Shown here: piece by piece, positions 38,754 to 45,675 of the stretch
Layout of the letters: every line of letters begins with the position of its first letter
Numbering within the stretch: position 1 is the stretch's first letter
NCBI RefSeq assembly: GCF_000148645.1
Contig: NC_014541.1
Span: 1,302,001-1,366,000, forward strand
Source of the DNA: Ferrimonas balearica DSM 9799
GTDB lineage: Bacteria; Pseudomonadota; Gammaproteobacteria; Enterobacterales; Shewanellaceae
Length of the DNA stretch: 64,000 bases
Reading direction: 5' to 3'
The notes under the pieces: model-generated
Seen by the model: only the letters and a program-made list of their open reading frames with translations
What the model was told of the DNA's origin: nothing
Database searches by the model: none
Made by a program: the position numbers and the translations under genes

Positions 38754-39755
38754 ATGAAAAAGCCGTTGATCGCCGTGTTGGCACTGGGTTTGGTGGGGGC
38801 CTCCGCCCTCTATTACGGCATCGGGAGTTCCGGTGTCTCTACCGATAACGCTTATGTGAAAGCGGATCTGACGCTGATCGCGCCGCAGGTGAGCGGCCAG
38901 GTGGTTGGGGTGGCGGTCAGCGACAACCAGTGGGTGGAGCAGGGCGACGAATTGTTCCGGCTGGACGACCGGGATTACCGTGCCGCCCTCAGTCAGGCGC
39001 AAGCCGCCGTTGCCCTGGCGGATGCCGGGCTGGCCAGCAACGACAGCCGTACCGCCCTGCAGCGGGTGCAGATTGAGCAGGCCCGGGCCCAGATCGCCAG
39101 CGCCGAAGCCAATGCCAGCTTGCAGCAGGCGGAACTGAAGCGTTACCGCCAGTTGGTGACGTCCGGCTCGGTCAGCCAGACCCAGTTTGATGTGCAGTCC
39201 GCCCGCGCGGTGGAGGCCCAAACCGGGCTGGATAACGCCCGCCTGGCACTGAAGGCAGCCGAGCAGCAACTGGCCACCCTGGCCAGTGAGCGGGTGCAGT
39301 TGGAGGCCCAGCGTCAGCAGGCCGAGGCACAACATCAGCTCAGCGCTATCGCATTGGAGCGCACCATTATCCGCGCGCCGATGGCAGGCCGTGTCGCCAA
39401 TCGCCAGGTGCAGATCGGCAAGCTGGTGCAGCCGGGCATGGCAGCGCTGACCCTGGTGCCGGAGGCGGTATGGCTGGAAGCCAACTTTAAAGAGACCCAG
39501 CTGGCACAGATGGCTGCGGGGCAAGCGGTGGAAGTGGTGCTGGACGGTTACCCTGATCAGCCCATCAGCGGCGAAGTGGATTCCGTGACCCACGCCACCG
39601 GGGCCCAGTTCAGCCTGTTGCCGCCGCAAAACGCCACCGGCAACTTCGTCAAAGTGGTGCAGCGGGTGCCGGTCAAAATCCGGCTGCAACTGCCTGCCGA
39701 ACTGAAGGATCGGGTCTATCCCGGTTTGTCGGCCACGGTTACTGTTAAGCCCTGA
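38754..39755 (+). CDS. HlyD/EmrA-family efflux adaptor
   Basis: A 333-residue inner-membrane-anchored membrane fusion protein. Start at 38754 after GGAGTGGG. One N-terminal membrane helix (about 5-23), then VSTDNAYVKADLTLIAPQVSGQV (EmrA-type biotinyl-lipoyl start), a long alpha-hairpin (about 85-195) and the second lipoyl half with IIRAPMAGRVANRQVQIGKLV. Works with the following MFS exporter; an outer membrane channel is not encoded here. Confidence 0.92.
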   Translation: MKKPLIAVLALGLVGASALYYGIGSSGVSTDNAYVKADLTLIAPQVSGQVVGVAVSDNQWVEQGDELFRLDDRDYRAALSQAQAAVALADAGLASNDSRTALQRVQIEQARAQIASAEANASLQQAELKRYRQLVTSGSVSQTQFDVQSARAVEAQTGLDNARLALKAAEQQLATLASERVQLEAQRQQAEAQHQLSAIALERTIIRAPMAGRVANRQVQIGKLVQPGMAALTLVPEAVWLEANFKETQLAQMAAGQAVEVVLDGYPDQPISGEVDSVTHATGAQFSLLPPQNATGNFVKVVQRVPVKIRLQLPAELKDRVYPGLSATVTVKP

Positions 39756-39764
39756 GGTGCGCTG

Positions 39765-41327
39765 ATGACCCTTCGCGAACGTGGGCCATGGCTGGGATTG
39801 GTCGGACTGGCACTGCTGGTGGCACTGGCCTATGGCCTGAGCTCGGCACTGTTCTCCTCGGTATCACCCCAGATGGCGGTAACGCTCGGGCTGTCAGCGG
39901 ATGAGCTGAGCCTGCTCAATATCGGTTTTACCGGCGCGCAACTGGTGGGGCTGCTGCTGGCGCCCTTACTGGTGCGTCGACAAGGCGCCAATGATGCGCT
40001 GCGCACCGGTACCCTGCTGGGACTGGCGGGCAGCTTGTTGTTGCTGTGGAGCGTAAGTCCCATCGGCGCCTCAGTGGCCTGGGCGCTGCTGGGGCTGGGC
40101 GGCAGCACGGTGCTGGTGGCCCTGAATCTGATACTGCTGGCACGCTTCTCCTATCGCGCCATGACGCTGGTGCTGGCGGCAACGCTGGTGTTCACCACCT
40201 ATCTGCCGATGGGGTTTTACCCCTGGCTGCTGGCCGAGATGGCGGACCACCTGGACTGGCAGCTGGCGGCGCTGGTGATGGCGGCGGGTTACGCGTTGGT
40301 GCTGACGCTGCTGACCCATCTCTCGGTGCCGGAAACCGTCCTGCAGCCGGCCAGCAAATCCCCGCCGTGGTTCTATCTTCTGGCTGGTACCGCGCTGGTG
40401 ATGCTGACCGCCGCATTGATGCGGGGGGGTCATTACAACTGGTTTGATCACCCCGGTTTTCGTGTGTTGGCCGGGGCAACTGCGCTGCTTTGCGTCAGTG
40501 TGCTGATGCTGTTTCTGGGGCGCGGCTGGCCCAGCCGTGCCCGCCAGGTGCTGGCGGAATTAAAGACCTCGGTTTATCTGTACAACGCCTTTCTGGCGGG
40601 GTTTGCGGTGATGGCCAGTGGCGCGCTGGTGGGGGGCTTTCTCGGTCAGGTGATGGGCTACAACGGCATCAACAGCGGTTGGGTGCAGTTACCGGCGCTG
40701 GCAGCGATGCTGGCTGGGATGGCCGTCAGTGTATTGGGGGCCAATCAGAGTCGGGTGCCCAGTGACGCCATTGTGCCGGTTGGGGTGGTGATGATCCTGA
40801 TATCGATGGCTCAGCTGTCCGGCCTGCCCAACCACGTTGCGCCGGAGCATCTGGTCGGGCCGTTGGCGCTGCGGGGCTTTGGTGTGGGCCTGCTTAATGC
40901 TTCTGTCACGCTGGCGGTGATGGCGCACTTTGCGCCTGATGAACGGCCGGAAGGCGTGGCGCTGTTCTACCTGTTCCGTACTTTGGGCAGCGTGATTGGC
41001 GGGGCGGTGTTTGGTCGGGTTATCCAGGTGGGTAGCGCCTCCGCCATGACCGAACTGGCGCGACCTTTGGCCGACGGCAACACCGCCACCATCGCTTTTG
41101 AACAGGCGATGTCCGCAGCGCTGCACAGTCAGGGCATTGTCCCCAACTCGGCGCTGTTGGCGAGTCAGTTATCTGCCACCTTAAAGCTGGAGGTGGGGTC
41201 GCTGGCCCTGAGCAACGCCCTGTTGGCCTTCCTGGTGGCCATCGGGATGTTGGCGCCGGTGCTGCTGGCGGGTAAGGCGATGGTGGCGCGAAAGCAGGCG
41301 GCGCTCAGCGCCGGTAAAGCCGCATAA
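39765..41327 (+). CDS. MFS drug exporter, 14-helix DHA2/EmrB type
   Basis: A 520-residue inner membrane exporter with roughly 14 hydrophobic helices. The first helix pairs read GLALLVALAYGLSSALFSSV and the loop motif is LLVRRQGANDALRTG. Nine bases after the adaptor gene, hence an EmrAB-like pump. Its last 23 bases overlap the convergent tetR gene. No terminator separates the two, so transcription through the end would produce antisense RNA. Confidence 0.9.
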   Translation: MTLRERGPWLGLVGLALLVALAYGLSSALFSSVSPQMAVTLGLSADELSLLNIGFTGAQLVGLLLAPLLVRRQGANDALRTGTLLGLAGSLLLLWSVSPIGASVAWALLGLGGSTVLVALNLILLARFSYRAMTLVLAATLVFTTYLPMGFYPWLLAEMADHLDWQLAALVMAAGYALVLTLLTHLSVPETVLQPASKSPPWFYLLAGTALVMLTAALMRGGHYNWFDHPGFRVLAGATALLCVSVLMLFLGRGWPSRARQVLAELKTSVYLYNAFLAGFAVMASGALVGGFLGQVMGYNGINSGWVQLPALAAMLAGMAVSVLGANQSRVPSDAIVPVGVVMILISMAQLSGLPNHVAPEHLVGPLALRGFGVGLLNASVTLAVMAHFAPDERPEGVALFYLFRTLGSVIGGAVFGRVIQVGSASAMTELARPLADGNTATIAFEQAMSAALHSQGIVPNSALLASQLSATLKLEVGSLALSNALLAFLVAIGMLAPVLLAGKAMVARKQAALSAGKAA

Positions 41328-41904
41328 AGGTTGCAACGGCGAGCTGGATCTCAACATCGAGCTCGGCTTTGTCTGGCAACGGCTTGCCCAGTAGCGCCAG
41401 AGTGTGATGATCACGCTTAATCAGGGCCCGAAGCTGATCGCCGGCAAAATTCGGGTCATCAATCGCCAACTCAGTGGCCACCCGGTCTGAGGCCAGAAAC
41501 TGGCTCAGCAGTCTGTGGCAGTGCTGTGGACAGCCTTGCCAGAAGGTGGTGGCCATCTCCGGGTGCTGACTGAAGTCGGAGGCGATGATGCGCAGCAACC
41601 CCACCATCGGCTGAGTGCAGATCTGGACCAGATACAGGTGGCCAAAGTCCGCCAACTGCCGGGCGACTGGCGCGGAGCTGTCCGGGTCGAAGCGGAACCG
41701 CTCAGCGACGCGTTGGGTATGCAGATTCAGCACCGCCTCAAACAACCCCTCTTTGTTGCCGAAGTAACGATAAAGGGTCTGCTTGGAACCGCCGGTCAGG
41801 GCGACGATCTGGTCCAGCGAGGTGTCCTTGTAGCCTTGGCTCAGGAACTGTTCGGTGGCGACCTCAAGGATCTTCTGTTGTTTGGCCTGGGTGGTCGGGC
41901 GCAT
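41305..41904 (-). CDS. TetR-family repressor of the EmrAB-like pump
   Basis: A 199-residue regulator. N-terminal helix-turn-helix: ILEVATEQFLSQGYKDTSLDQIVALTGGSKQTLYRYFGNKEGLF. A helical ligand domain follows with a TetR_C-type layout. It is convergent with the pump genes and overlaps the exporter by 23 bases. The shared GTAC-N6-GTAC operator in front of both its own promoter and the pump promoter argues for autoregulation and pump repression. Confidence 0.92.
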   Translation of the reverse strand: MRPTTQAKQQKILEVATEQFLSQGYKDTSLDQIVALTGGSKQTLYRYFGNKEGLFEAVLNLHTQRVAERFRFDPDSSAPVARQLADFGHLYLVQICTQPMVGLLRIIASDFSQHPEMATTFWQGCPQHCHRLLSQFLASDRVATELAIDDPNFAGDQLRALIKRDHHTLALLGKPLPDKAELDVEIQLAVATFMRLYRR

Positions 41905-41944
41905 GAAATAGCCTAAGTCTGACAGCGCCGGGGCGCCGATGGAG

Positions 41945-41986
41945 TGTACTGGTTAGTACATTATGGTGTGTGACTACGGCTGTCAA
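41945..41986 (-). promoter_or_regulatory. tetR promoter with operator
   Basis: On the minus strand, TTGACA (41986-41981), a 15-base spacer and CATAAT (41965-41960) run into TGTACT-GGTT-AGTACA (41945-41960), a perfect inverted repeat. The overlap of operator and -10 fits autorepression. Confidence 0.6.
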
Positions 41987-42005
41987 AGCGGCAGGGACAG
42001 AATGT

Positions 42006-42033
42006 GAAAACGGCCCTGAACGGGCCGTTTTTC
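42006..42033. terminator. Terminator after DUF2750 gene
   Basis: AAAACGGCCC-TGAA-CGGGCCGTTTTT; T tracts on both strands, serving the minus-strand DUF2750 gene that ends at 42042. Confidence 0.85.
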
Positions 42034-42041
42034 TGTGTGGC

Positions 42042-42413
42042 TCAGCCGAGGTCGGCGGCCAGCTCTTCGGCGCTGACCACGATGGCTTCGCCGGCCAGGC
42101 TCGGAGCAACGCCCACTTCAAAGCCGTCTTTGGCCATACCCGGCGCCCACTTCTCGATAAAGTCCGGCAGGGCGATGGTCATGGCGTGGCAGTTGGCGTA
42201 GTCATCCTTGATCCAGTTCTCTACCAGAGTCGGGTCGTGCCAGACCAGCAGGCACTGCTCCTGGCCGGTGTTGATCAGCACACAGCCCTGGTCATCGGCC
42301 AGGGTGTACAGGCTCTGGCTGGCCCTGGCGGCCTCCACCAGATGGTCATAGCGGCCCTGGCTGTCGAGGCTGTAAAAAGCGTTGATCTGCTCTTGGGTCA
42401 ATGCGTCAGACAT
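42042..42413 (-). CDS. DUF2750 family protein
   Basis: A 123-residue soluble protein with the DUF2750 layout (QEQINAFYSLDSQGRYDHLVE, LVWHDPTLVENWIKDDYANC, LPDFIEKWAPGM). Start at 42413 follows GAGGAGCC. Function is unknown; it resembles small SUFU-neighbour or immunity-type proteins only in size. Divergent from a LysR gene. Confidence 0.8.
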   Translation of the reverse strand: MSDALTQEQINAFYSLDSQGRYDHLVEAARASQSLYTLADDQGCVLINTGQEQCLLVWHDPTLVENWIKDDYANCHAMTIALPDFIEKWAPGMAKDGFEVGVAPSLAGEAIVVSAEELAADLG

Positions 42414-42547
42414 GAAATGGCTCCTCAATAAATTGGCGGCAGTATACCAGTGTTTGGGGCCAATCACGGCAAATAGCGGCGTGGGTCTGTTTGCAGCGCG
42501 GGGGAAAGCCATTACTGTTAGGGCATTGTCCTAACCCGAACCGCGCT

Positions 42548-43489
42548 ATGTCACTGACTCATCAACTGCAACTGTTTCACGATGTGGTGCAGCAGGGCTC
42601 CTTTACCAAAGCCGCTGCCCTCCACCAGATGGACAACTCGGCGCTGTCCAAGCAGATCAAGAAGCTCGAAGCGAGCCTCGGCGTGCAGTTGCTTAATCGC
42701 TCCACCCGCTCCTTTTCGCTGACTTCAGCGGGGGAGGAGATCCTGGCCCAGACCTCAGTACTGATGGAAACCCTGGACCAGATCCAGAGCATCGCCGACG
42801 CTTACCAGTCCGAGCCAAAGGGGATCCTCAAGATCACTGCGCCGGTGTTTTTCGGCCAGGTCTACCTGCAACCGGTGGTCGCCCGGTTTATGCAGCGCTA
42901 CCCGGCGGTGCAGATCAACCTGACTCTGGATGACCGCCGGGCGCACCTGATTGCCGACCGCTACGACCTGGCATTCCGGGTCGGCAAACTGGTGGATTCC
43001 AACCTGATTGCCCGCAAGTTGGCCAACACCAACTTTGCTTTGCTGGCGTCCCGGGACTTTATCGAACGCCACGGCCTGCCCCATACCCCTGAGGCGCTGC
43101 TGGCGCTGCCCGCCGTGATCTACAGCAACGGCGACCTTACCCTGGACCAGCTGGTGATGAGCGAGCAGCCTCACAGTGAGGTGATGAAGCGGCACCGGAT
43201 GCGGGGCAATCTGAAGGTCAGTGACATTCGCACCATGATGGACGCGGTGGAAGCGGGGCTGGGCTATGGCCTGGTGGACCTGTTTCATCTGGAGCGGCCC
43301 ATATCCGACACCGGGCTGGTGCCGCTGTTGACCGACTATCGCCTGTCCACTCTGGATACCGGCATCTACGCCCTGTACCCCCACCGCAAGCAGACCCCGC
43401 TGGTGACAGAGTTTATCCGTCATGTGGCGCAGTACCTGGGCAACCCGCCATTTTGGGAGCAGCATATTCCCGGGTATAACGATATTTAA
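42548..43489 (+). CDS. LysR-family transcription regulator
   Basis: A 313-residue regulator with HTH QLFHDVVQQGSFTKAAALHQMDNSALSKQIKKLE and a ligand domain of the CrgA-like group (ILKITAPVFFGQVYLQPVVARFMQRYP; DRYDLAFRVGKL). Start at 42548, as the longer frame from 42491 adds a non-family extension. Divergent from DUF2750, so that gene is a possible target. Confidence 0.9.
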   Translation: MSLTHQLQLFHDVVQQGSFTKAAALHQMDNSALSKQIKKLEASLGVQLLNRSTRSFSLTSAGEEILAQTSVLMETLDQIQSIADAYQSEPKGILKITAPVFFGQVYLQPVVARFMQRYPAVQINLTLDDRRAHLIADRYDLAFRVGKLVDSNLIARKLANTNFALLASRDFIERHGLPHTPEALLALPAVIYSNGDLTLDQLVMSEQPHSEVMKRHRMRGNLKVSDIRTMMDAVEAGLGYGLVDLFHLERPISDTGLVPLLTDYRLSTLDTGIYALYPHRKQTPLVTEFIRHVAQYLGNPPFWEQHIPGYNDI

Positions 43490-43578
43490 TTTAAGGCAAT
43501 AAAAAATACGGGAAAATAAAATACGCTCTCGATACAACTTGCCGTTGATTTATTTCATTGGAGGCAATAGCTTTTGTG

Positions 43579-43613
43579 TTGCGCATAACTAAATCTGTAT
43601 TTGTTCTGCGCAA
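43579..43613. repeat. Inverted repeat upstream of the double-glycine peptide
   Basis: TTGCGCA and TGCGCAA, perfect seven-base arms 21 bases apart, ending about 30 bases before the peptide start. Possibly an operator. Confidence 0.5.
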
Positions 43614-43644
43614 TATTTCCAATGTGAATATATAGGGAGTTTAT

Positions 43645-43752
43645 ATGAGAGATTTAACGAGTCAGGAAGTAGAAACGGTTAGTGGTGGCTGCGGCGTGTG
43701 TGCGGTTGTAGACGCTGTAGCTGCACTTATTAAAGCATTGGTCCACAAGTAA
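43645..43752 (+). CDS. Double-glycine leader peptide, bacteriocin-like
   Basis: A 35-residue peptide with a GGGAG ribosome site nine bases upstream. The leader MRDLTSQEVETVSGG has the spacing of double-glycine leaders cut by peptidase-containing ABC exporters (hydrophobic at -15/-12/-7/-4-like positions, Glu, then GG). The 20-residue core starts CGVC, followed by an Ala/Val-rich amphipathic helix ending in Lys, so it could be a membrane-active class II bacteriocin or a signalling peptide; CGVC could form a small disulphide ring. No exporter, immunity or modification gene is nearby, so secretion would depend on a system elsewhere. The region is much more AT-rich than its surroundings, consistent with acquisition. 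Confidence 0.7.
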   Translation: MRDLTSQEVETVSGGCGVCAVVDAVAALIKALVHK

Positions 43753-43757
43753 TTGAT

Positions 43758-43782
43758 AAAGGGGCGTGATGCCCCTTTTAAT
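43758..43782 (+). terminator. Rho-independent terminator after the peptide gene
   Basis: AAAGGGGC-GTGAT-GCCCCTTT then TTAATTTTA. It ends the peptide transcript close to the stop. Confidence 0.88.
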
Positions 43783-43846
43783 TTTATTGTGAAGGTTTGG
43801 AACCTAGTTTTCATCACTGGGCTCATAATTAAATGGTTAAAGCCAT

Positions 43847-44626
43847 ATGGCTATTTTTACACTTCCATATATAGCCTTTATTTTTTTGTTTTTTCGATGG
43901 CTTCGCTCAAATGTTAGCCCATCAAATTCATATGTTATGTCATCTTTAGTCTTATGTTTTCTTACAATGCTCACTGCTGGCGAAGCTCTATCAAGAGATA
44001 TTTTTGACTATGGTGTTTTTGTCGATGGGGAGCAGAAGGCGAGCTATCGAATTCATCGCTCTGACTCTGATCGCTGTGTTATCGAAGGCACATTAACGAG
44101 CTCAGGATTGCTCTTTGATGGCGTTATCCGTCTGTCGTCGCAATCGCAATGTATCGACGGTCAGGACTGGCGTCTTAAGCATTACCAGGAAAGCACCGAA
44201 GTCCTGTGGCAGGACGTGATCATCAGCCAGATTTGGGTCAACGCTGACCACATCGAGTATTACACCGGTCGCCATAGTGAGAACCAGCGCATCCCCTTTA
44301 CCGAAGCTCAGCGAGAGATCGGTACAGCAGACAGCCTGTCGGTCTTCTTTGCGGTTCAGGATAAAGTCAGACGGGGTGTGAAGTCCTGGCAGATGAACCT
44401 AGTGATGCCCGGTGATAAGGCGCAGCCGCCGGTTGTTGAACGGCACCGGTTCTCGATAGGGTGTGCCAACGTTGAACCGGGTCGCTCAGCACAAAATCTG
44501 GTTTGCGCTCAATCCAGTGGGGCAGAGGAAAAGCGCTACTACTGGTTTGACCCGACTCAGGACTGGGCGTTTGTCGGAAGCCTGAGAGGCGACCGATTGA
44601 TTTGGCGGTCAGCCTCCCCGCGCTGA
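43847..44626 (+). CDS. Unidentified exported protein
   Basis: A 259-residue protein, not recognised with confidence. Two starts are possible: 43847, giving an extra hydrophobic segment (TLPYIAFIFLFF), or 43937, giving a simple signal peptide (SSLVLCFLTMLTAGEA). Neither has a good ribosome site. The mature part opens DIFDYGVFVDGEQKASYRI, recalling DUF3108-like beta-rich periplasmic proteins, with four Cys that could pair. The first 200 bases are AT-rich like the neighbouring peptide gene, the rest is of normal GC, so the gene spans the edge of the AT-rich island. Confidence 0.6.
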   Translation: MAIFTLPYIAFIFLFFRWLRSNVSPSNSYVMSSLVLCFLTMLTAGEALSRDIFDYGVFVDGEQKASYRIHRSDSDRCVIEGTLTSSGLLFDGVIRLSSQSQCIDGQDWRLKHYQESTEVLWQDVIISQIWVNADHIEYYTGRHSENQRIPFTEAQREIGTADSLSVFFAVQDKVRRGVKSWQMNLVMPGDKAQPPVVERHRFSIGCANVEPGRSAQNLVCAQSSGAEEKRYYWFDPTQDWAFVGSLRGDRLIWRSASPR

Positions 44627-44630
44627 TGGC

Positions 44631-45623
44631 TTAGTGGGGATTGGGGCGGTGTGATAACCACGGACGTAACCGCCGAAACGCGTCTTTAAAGGGGGTCAGG
44701 TAGAGCCCCAACAGCGTGTCGTGGCCGGGCTTGTCGTCACCGGAACCGATGCGGAACTCTCCCGCGTCTGAGGCTTTTACCAATGTGCCCCACATCCGGT
44801 CCCAGATGGCGAGGGCGGAGCCCATATTGGTGTCCCAGTGGCGCCGCTCAGCGCTGTGGTGGACCTGGTGCTGGGCCGGGCTGATAAACCAGTCTTCCAG
44901 TCTGTCTCCCCAGCTGAGCCAGAGGTGGCTGTGGCGCAGGTTGGAGCCCATCACGTTAAACAGAAATACAAAGACGTTGGCGCCGAGGATGTCCTGCATC
45001 GTCAGCACCGGGCCAAACAGGTAGTAGCCCAATCCCACCACGATGCCCTGGGTCAGGGCCATGCGGCAGGCGTACAGGTAGCTCTCCAGCGGATGACTGC
45101 GGTAGATGGTCATGGGGGTCAGCACTTCGGCGCTGTGGTGCACCTTGTGAAAGTCCCACAGTACCGGTATCCGGTGCATCAGCCAGTGCAGAAAGAAGCG
45201 GGAAAAATCGTCGGCGACAAACAGTGCCAGGGTAAACAGGGCGGTGATGGTGGTGGCCGACCAGGCCAGTGGGGTGAAGGTGCCAAAGGCCCACTCCAGC
45301 AGTTCGGTGGTGCCCAGTGCGATGGGCACCATGGTCAGCACCACCGGCGCCAGCAGGCCGACCCGGATAAGCCGGTTGATCACCCACAGGCCGACATCGT
45401 GGCGGGTGGAACGATGACGATAGATGTGGGCGGGGAACAGAAAGCGAAACAGCCCCCCGGGGGTTTTGTGGGCGTTGCTGCGCCAGAACAGCGGCAGGGC
45501 CAGCACCAGCGCCCCCAGCAGGTAGCCGAGGTAGATGCGCTTATTAGCGTCGGTCAGGTAACCGGCCAGCGCCAACAGGTTCTGGCTGAGAAAGTGATTG
45601 CTGAGGCTGTCCCACCACGACAT
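44631..45623 (-). CDS. Fatty acid hydroxylase / sterol desaturase family membrane protein
   Basis: A 330-residue integral membrane di-iron enzyme with the histidine boxes of the family: HWLMH, HKVHHS and HQVHHS, plus a preceding RFFLHW. About four to five membrane helices occupy residues 15-230. Members hydroxylate or desaturate lipids with O2; the substrate here is unknown, and bacterial members act on fatty acids, carotenoids or ether lipids. It is 52 bases downstream of a TonB receptor gene on the same strand, so likely the last gene of that operon. Confidence 0.9.
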   Translation of the reverse strand: MSWWDSLSNHFLSQNLLALAGYLTDANKRIYLGYLLGALVLALPLFWRSNAHKTPGGLFRFLFPAHIYRHRSTRHDVGLWVINRLIRVGLLAPVVLTMVPIALGTTELLEWAFGTFTPLAWSATTITALFTLALFVADDFSRFFLHWLMHRIPVLWDFHKVHHSAEVLTPMTIYRSHPLESYLYACRMALTQGIVVGLGYYLFGPVLTMQDILGANVFVFLFNVMGSNLRHSHLWLSWGDRLEDWFISPAQHQVHHSAERRHWDTNMGSALAIWDRMWGTLVKASDAGEFRIGSGDDKPGHDTLLGLYLTPFKDAFRRLRPWLSHRPNPH

Positions 45624-45675
45624 CGGGCGCTCCTTGACTTAAATGGGGCGGGGCTCACGGCCCCGCCGGTCCGGC

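Noticed and set aside
38754-41327. HlyD/MFS pair considered as exporter for the double-glycine peptide
   Set aside because: Double-glycine leaders need a C39-peptidase ABC exporter; this is an EmrAB-like drug pump under TetR control, 2.3 kb away.
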